A program made the position numbers and the translations under genes. From contig URKL01000049.1 in assembly GCA_900548485.1 (NCBI GenBank), positions 1-9,950 on the forward strand: DNA of 9,950 nucleotides. Direction: 5' to 3'. A model generated the notes under the pieces. That model had not been told where the DNA came from. It saw only the letters and a list, made by a program, of their open reading frames with translations, and ran no database searches. Each line of letters begins with the position of its first letter. Within the stretch, counting starts at the first letter, position 1. Shown here piece by piece: positions 6,671 to 9,950 of the stretch. The DNA is from an uncultured Succinatimonas sp. Lineage in GTDB: Bacteria > Pseudomonadota > Gammaproteobacteria > Enterobacterales > Succinivibrionaceae.

Positions 6671-6686
6671 TTAAAGATATCTTTAA
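6671..6686. promoter_or_regulatory. Perfect 16-bp palindrome, candidate operator
   Basis: TTAAAGATATCTTTAA is a perfect 16-bp palindrome starting 25 bases upstream of the polymerase ATG and covering the position expected for its -35 element. That placement suits a repressor site controlling the polymerase/YolD pair. It matches neither the proteobacterial LexA box (CTGT-N8-ACAG) nor the Gram-positive one (GAAC-N4-GTTC). AT-rich sequence makes such palindromes commoner than in average DNA. Confidence 0.45.
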
Positions 6687-6724
6687 ATTATTTGTTGATA
6701 TGGTAATGTCCTAACATATTTTTC

Positions 6725-6757
6725 GGTTCTTCCGAGAATTTACGGAAGAACCTTTTT
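6725..6757 (+). terminator. Strong plus-strand terminator-like hairpin
   Basis: GGTTCTTCCG (6725-6734) and CGGAAGAACC (6743-6752) form a perfect 10-bp stem with an 8-base loop, followed by TTTTT on the plus strand. On the minus strand the stem is followed by GAAAAATATG, so it is not a U-tract terminator in that direction. No plus-strand gene precedes it: upstream lie only the polymerase promoter and the antisense of that gene. It may stop antisense transcription towards purM, end a small plus-strand RNA, or be a leader structure. Confidence 0.6.
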
Positions 6758-6770
6758 ATAAGTAGTTTTT

Positions 6771-6812
6771 TTATATAATAAACCCCAGTAGGTTTATTTA
6801 ACTTACTGGGGT
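6771..6812 (-). terminator. Probable rho-independent terminator of purM
   Basis: ACCCCAGTA (6782-6790) pairs with TACTGGGGT (6804-6812) in a perfect 9-bp stem with a 13-base loop. On the minus strand it is followed by TTTATTATAT, a moderate U-rich tract. It lies 37 bases beyond the purM stop and separates purM from the polymerase cassette transcribed in the same direction. Confidence 0.65.
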
Positions 6813-6848
6813 CGGGCCACAAAGGACTCTTTTTATTTAAGCAAAAAC

Positions 6849-7886
6849 TTATTCAGAAATGGTTACCTGAGCACCGTCAGCACCAACTTCTTTAATTTCA
6901 CCTAATAACCAAGCTTTTTCACCACAAGCTTGTAAGGTCTCTATGGTTTTTTGAACATCTTCTTTAGCGATTACAGCAATCATGCCAACACCGCAGTTGA
7001 AGGTACGATACATTTCGTGACGAGAAACGCCACCATTGTATTGTAACCAAGAGAAGACCTCAGGCCATTCCCAAGAAGAACCATCACAGGCAGCACAAGT
7101 GCCTTTAGGTAATACGCGCGGAATGTTTTCCCAGAAGCCACCACCGGTGATGTGAGCTAAAGCGTGAACATTCACTTCCTTGATAAGCTTTAAGATACTC
7201 TTTACATAGATCTTAGTCGGTTGTAATAAGGCATCTGCTAATAAGGTACCGGAAGGTAAAATATCGGATAAAGGCTTAGCTTCAACTTCCTTTAAAATAC
7301 GACGGATTAAAGAATAACCGTTAGAGTGAGGACCGGAAGAACCGATAGCTACGATAGCATCACCTACTTTTACAGCAGAACCATCAATGATTTTCGGTTC
7401 ATCAACTACGCCAACGCTAAAGCCTGCTAAATCGTAATCACCAACCTCATACATACCAGGCATTTCGGCGGTCTCACCACCAACTAAGGCACAACCAGCT
7501 AACTCGCAACCATAAGCGATACCTGATACAACCTTAGCGGCAACATCAACATTGAGTTTGCCAGTACCATAGTAATCTAAGAATAATAAAGGCTCTGCAC
7601 CTTGAACGATTAAATCGTTAACGCACATGGCAACTAAGTCTTGACCTACAGTGTCATGACGATTGAGGTCAATGGCCAAACGCAATTTAGTGCCGACACC
7701 GTCGGTACCAGTAACTAAAACAGGGTGTTCATAACCTGCAGGAATTCTAGTAAGGGCGCCAAAGCCGCCTAAGCCACCAATAACTTCTGGGCGGTTAGTG
7801 CGTTTTACCGGAGCTTTGATGCGTTCTACAAGTTCTTCACCGGCATCAATATCTACACCGGCATCTTTATAGGTTAAATTGGCCAT
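6849..7886 (-). CDS. purM: Phosphoribosylformylglycinamidine cyclo-ligase (AIR synthetase)
   Basis: ATP-dependent cytoplasmic enzyme closing the imidazole ring of formylglycinamidine ribonucleotide to give AIR, the fifth step of de novo purine synthesis. Family motifs occur in order: GGLGGFGAL (37-45), TDGVGTKL (61-68), [12 protein letters not shown] (81-92), [11 protein letters not shown] (136-146), [10 protein letters not shown] (183-192) and [16 protein letters not shown] (245-260). At 345 residues it is the usual length. GGAG seven bases before the ATG is a good ribosome binding site. Many gammaproteobacteria have purN directly downstream of purM; here a terminator and then the polymerase cassette follow, so purN must lie elsewhere. 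No PurR box (ACGCAAACGT-like) was recognised upstream. Divergence from DUF2066-hda retains a neighbourhood known in gammaproteobacteria. Confidence 0.97.
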   Translation of the reverse strand: MANLTYKDAGVDIDAGEELVERIKAPVKRTNRPEVIGGLGGFGALTRIPAGYEHPVLVTGTDGVGTKLRLAIDLNRHDTVGQDLVAMCVNDLIVQGAEPLLFLDYYGTGKLNVDVAAKVVSGIAYGCELAGCALVGGETAEMPGMYEVGDYDLAGFSVGVVDEPKIIDGSAVKVGDAIVAIGSSGPHSNGYSLIRRILKEVEAKPLSDILPSGTLLADALLQPTKIYVKSILKLIKEVNVHALAHITGGGFWENIPRVLPKGTCAACDGSSWEWPEVFSWLQYNGGVSRHEMYRTFNCGVGMIAVIAKEDVQKTIETLQACGEKAWLLGEIKEVGADGAQVTISE

Positions 7887-8334
7887 GACTGTCTCCAGAA
7901 AAAAATATGTTCATAATTCTACAAGATTGTGCGCTTTAGTTCCATAAATTTATCAAAAAAAGATCTGCGTCTAAAAGCCCATCTTTTTATCAAGGAATAT
8001 GTTTATCAGTTTTCAAATTTTGTCTTATAACTTAAAAATAAGCTTTGATGTTGAAATTTATGTTTCTTTAGCTTTGAGTATATTTTTAGTTTAGGAAGCC
8101 CTTTTGAAAAATCACGAAAAAAGGTTTTAGAAAATAAAAAACTATAAAGAAAATATAAGAAGCGTGTTTTTATTTTTAGGTTAATTTTGATTGATGTTTT
8201 TTTGCAATTTCGAACTTAATTTCGGAAAATTTTAGATGCTATGAGTGTGGTAAAATTAGGTTAAAAATAGAAATATGTGATTCTCAGAAAATTTAGAAAA
8301 AACAATTTTGGCAGTTGAAAATATAAGGCCGATT
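7887..8334. other. Divergent purM / DUF2066 promoter region
   Basis: This 448-base AT-rich gap shows no gene. For purM, TAGAAT on the minus strand (7916-7921) is a possible -10 with a poor -35. AAAAAGAT (7957-7964) and ATCTTTTT (7981-7988) can pair around a 16-base loop. This is a weak AT-only hairpin of unclear meaning. AGCTTTGA occurs twice, near 8041 and 8069. Nothing else above background was seen between 8090 and 8245. Confidence 0.5.
8248..8256 (+). promoter_or_regulatory. Candidate extended -10 promoter of DUF2066-hda
   Basis: TGGTAAAAT matches the extended -10 form TGn-TATAAT with one base different. No good -35 hexamer is seen, which extended -10 promoters tolerate. Transcription would start near 8263, leaving a leader of about 70 bases before the ATG at 8335. 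Confidence 0.35.
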
Positions 8335-9426
8335 ATGAAAAGCAAGATAATTTTAACCATGTTATTAACCTGGAGTTTAGGTGCTTCTGTTGCATTTGCT
8401 AATACTCCCTTAGTTTTTCAAGAAGATTTAAGTGTAGGAATTGATGTTGCTTTTAAAAATGCCTTTGATAAGGCAACAGCAACATTAGCTCCCGGTGAAA
8501 AACTCGATATAAGTCTTGAAGATATGTATGCAACTTGTCAAAACCTTAGTATTGATAATGATAAGTTAGAAGTTATGTTTGATGAGATCAAAATTAAACA
8601 GACTTTAAATTCTATGGGTATTTCTTCTTGGGAAGGCATGTCTGAGCCTGTTTTAATGTGGTTATGTGACGGTAAATCAATATTTAGTGCAGATAATGAT
8701 GATAATGCCTTTGTAAAAGATCTTTTAAACAATGCTAGTCAAGAACGCTATAAAATCATGCTTCCTTTGATGGATTTAGATGATATTCAATCCGTATCTG
8801 TTGAAACTATTTTAAATCATGATATTAACAGCTTAGCTAAAGCTTCGTCTCGTTATGGTAGTAGTTTTTTTATTGTAGGTCTTTTAAATCAGAGTGAGTC
8901 TGGCTTACAAGAGGTTAAATGGGAAGTTTTAGATAATAAGGCTAAATCTTTAGATAGTAATATCTCAAATGGAGAGAATATTTCAAAGGATATGGCCGCT
9001 GGTATTGCCGATACCCTTATGAAGAATACACAAAATACAGATGCCGCAGATGCTAAGGATTATTTTACCTTAGGAGCAGGAGCTGATTTTGTGAGAATTT
9101 TAATTACAAATGTTCAAAATGTAGCTGATTATGACAAAATTATTGATATTTTAGTTACATATGGGTATCCAGCAAATAGTCCGATTGTTGCGCGTACGGC
9201 TGAGGGCATTATTGTAGAAATACAGACAGGTGCTAGTGTAGATATTTTAGATGGAACCTTAGCTCATAGTGGTGATTTCACCAAGACAGCCTCTTGGACT
9301 TATACCTTTAATAAATCATCAGGTGCAGTTAGTGCAGGTCGTAGTGGTATTGGCAAGGGCAGTACTGATTTAATTCGTTCTACCATTGAAGTCAAAGAGC
9401 CTGTGGTAGGCAATATTGAGCAATAA
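8335..9426 (+). CDS. DUF2066 domain-containing secreted protein
   Basis: Function unknown. With the ATG at 8335 the protein has 363 residues and begins with a clear Sec signal peptide: MKSKI, a hydrophobic core (6-16), then SVAFA and a likely cleavage after A22. A ribosome binding site TAAGG lies six bases upstream; the in-frame TTG at 8308 would put nine extra residues before the signal and has no such site. The family is recognised by PVLMWL (105-110), LPLMDLDD (143-150) and the ASSRYGSSFFIVGLL block (170-184), which resemble the DUF2066 core W.. / LP.LDLED / AS.RYG.D..L.G.L. The last ~110 residues contain no recognised motif. The gene lies between purM and hda, as DUF2066 genes often do in gammaproteobacteria, and is 12 bases from hda. 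It is probably periplasmic. Confidence 0.8.
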   Translation: MKSKIILTMLLTWSLGASVAFANTPLVFQEDLSVGIDVAFKNAFDKATATLAPGEKLDISLEDMYATCQNLSIDNDKLEVMFDEIKIKQTLNSMGISSWEGMSEPVLMWLCDGKSIFSADNDDNAFVKDLLNNASQERYKIMLPLMDLDDIQSVSVETILNHDINSLAKASSRYGSSFFIVGLLNQSESGLQEVKWEVLDNKAKSLDSNISNGENISKDMAAGIADTLMKNTQNTDAADAKDYFTLGAGADFVRILITNVQNVADYDKIIDILVTYGYPANSPIVARTAEGIIVEIQTGASVDILDGTLAHSGDFTKTASWTYTFNKSSGAVSAGRSGIGKGSTDLIRSTIEVKEPVVGNIEQ

Positions 9427-9438
9427 TAAGGAGAGCCT

Positions 9439-9950
9439 GTGAGCAATATTCACGAATCCTATCAGGAAACATTGCCATTTCAACTTTTTGATAGGGGTGA
9501 TTTTAATACTTATGTTGTCGGTTCTAATGAAGCGGCAGTAAGAGTGCTCAAACAGGCTTTAGAGAACACAACTCATGAGTTTTACTATGTGTTTGGACCT
9601 CATGGTTGTGGTAAAACACATCTTTTAAATGCTCTTTATCGCAGCCTTAGAAATCCTGCTTTACAGTGTTTTTATCTAGATCTGCATTTAGGCATGATGT
9701 TAAGTCCACAGCTTTTAGATATTAAATTGCCACAATTTATAATTATAGATAATGCGGATGCTGTTGCTGGTGATAGTGATTGGGAGTTAGCGTTATTTGA
9801 TTTATTTAATCGCTGGTATGATAAGCGCGAGGGGACTTTGATTATGAGTGGCTCAAGCTCTTATGACAAAATCTCTTATGAAAGAGCAGATTTAAATACT
9901 CGTTTAGATCCTCCTGCGGAATACTATAAATGCCATCGACCAACGTGCGA
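9439..9950 (+). CDS. hda: DnaA regulatory inactivator Hda, 3' end outside window
   Basis: AAA+ protein homologous to DnaA domain III that, bound to the sliding clamp, stimulates hydrolysis of ATP by DnaA and so prevents over-initiation of replication. The frame opens with GTG at 9439 and AAGGAG five bases upstream; 170 codons are visible and it is still open at the window end. QETLPF (9-14) corresponds to the N-terminal clamp-binding QLSLPL of E. coli Hda. Walker A is GPHGCGKT (53-60), Walker B is FIIIDNAD (100-107), and GDSDWELALFDLFNRW (111-126) matches GDELWEMAIFDLYNR. R155 in LNTRLD fits the box VII arginine finger. Unlike E. coli Hda, whose Walker A is degenerate (GREGAGRSH), this P-loop keeps the canonical GKT. 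It shares an operon with the DUF2066 gene. Confidence 0.93.
   Translation, partial: MSNIHESYQETLPFQLFDRGDFNTYVVGSNEAAVRVLKQALENTTHEFYYVFGPHGCGKTHLLNALYRSLRNPALQCFYLDLHLGMMLSPQLLDIKLPQFIIIDNADAVAGDSDWELALFDLFNRWYDKREGTLIMSGSSSYDKISYERADLNTRLDPPAEYYKCHRPTC

Noticed and set aside
6706..6717. ATGT-N4-ACAT as a possible LexA-type operator of the polymerase
   Set aside because: It lacks the CTGT/ACAG arms with N8 spacing and the GAAC/GTTC arms of the known LexA boxes; four-base arms in AT-rich DNA are expected by chance.
7957..7988. AAAAAGAT/ATCTTTTT hairpin upstream of purM as a riboswitch or terminator
   Set aside because: The stem has almost no GC pairs, the loop is 16 bases, and no purine riboswitch core is visible.
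8308..8334. TTG start adding nine residues to the DUF2066 protein
   Set aside because: It would place a polar stretch before an otherwise standard signal peptide and lacks a ribosome binding site; the ATG at 8335 has TAAGG six bases upstream.
8538..8732. 64-codon open frame on the minus strand inside the DUF2066 gene
   Set aside because: Same reasoning: it is a composition shadow of the overlapping plus-strand gene.

Overview
The window looks like chromosomal DNA of an AT-rich gammaproteobacterium. Two arrangements support this: rnhA divergent from dnaQ, and a purM region leading into a DUF2066 gene followed by hda. The low GC and the gene set would fit a Succinivibrionaceae-like gut lineage (order Aeromonadales), but that is an inference from memory and no search was run.

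Left part (1-2805). The first ~57 bases resemble a short, diverged piece of 23S rRNA domain II that stops abruptly. RNase HI (rnhA) follows on the minus strand. The 667-base rnhA-dnaQ gap is much larger than in E. coli and holds the wreck of an IS200/IS605-type tnpB, with a frameshifted zinc-ribbon end and a hairpin like an IS right end. dnaQ (proofreading epsilon subunit, with a long charged C-terminal extension) is translationally coupled to gmhA (first step of ADP-heptose synthesis for LPS core) and ends at a clear terminator.

Middle (2806-6848). A lone eptA-type phosphoethanolamine transferase gene sits behind a promoter region rich in TGTTAAA repeats. Converging on it, with overlapping stop codons, is a two-gene minus-strand cassette: a Y-family translesion polymerase of the type common in Firmicutes, and a YolD-like partner, coupled by an ATGA overlap. 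A perfect 16-bp palindrome lies just upstream of the polymerase start, which has no Shine-Dalgarno sequence. Two hairpins of opposite polarity lie between the polymerase and purM.

Right part (6849-9950). purM (purine synthesis) is on the minus strand without purN beside it. A divergent operon follows: a secreted DUF2066 protein and hda, the DnaA-inactivating regulator, which runs off the window.

Functionally, much of the window concerns DNA replication fidelity and control (rnhA, dnaQ, Y-family polymerase, hda) and the outer-membrane surface (gmhA, eptA). The least expected element is the Firmicutes-style polymerase/YolD cassette in a gammaproteobacterial context.
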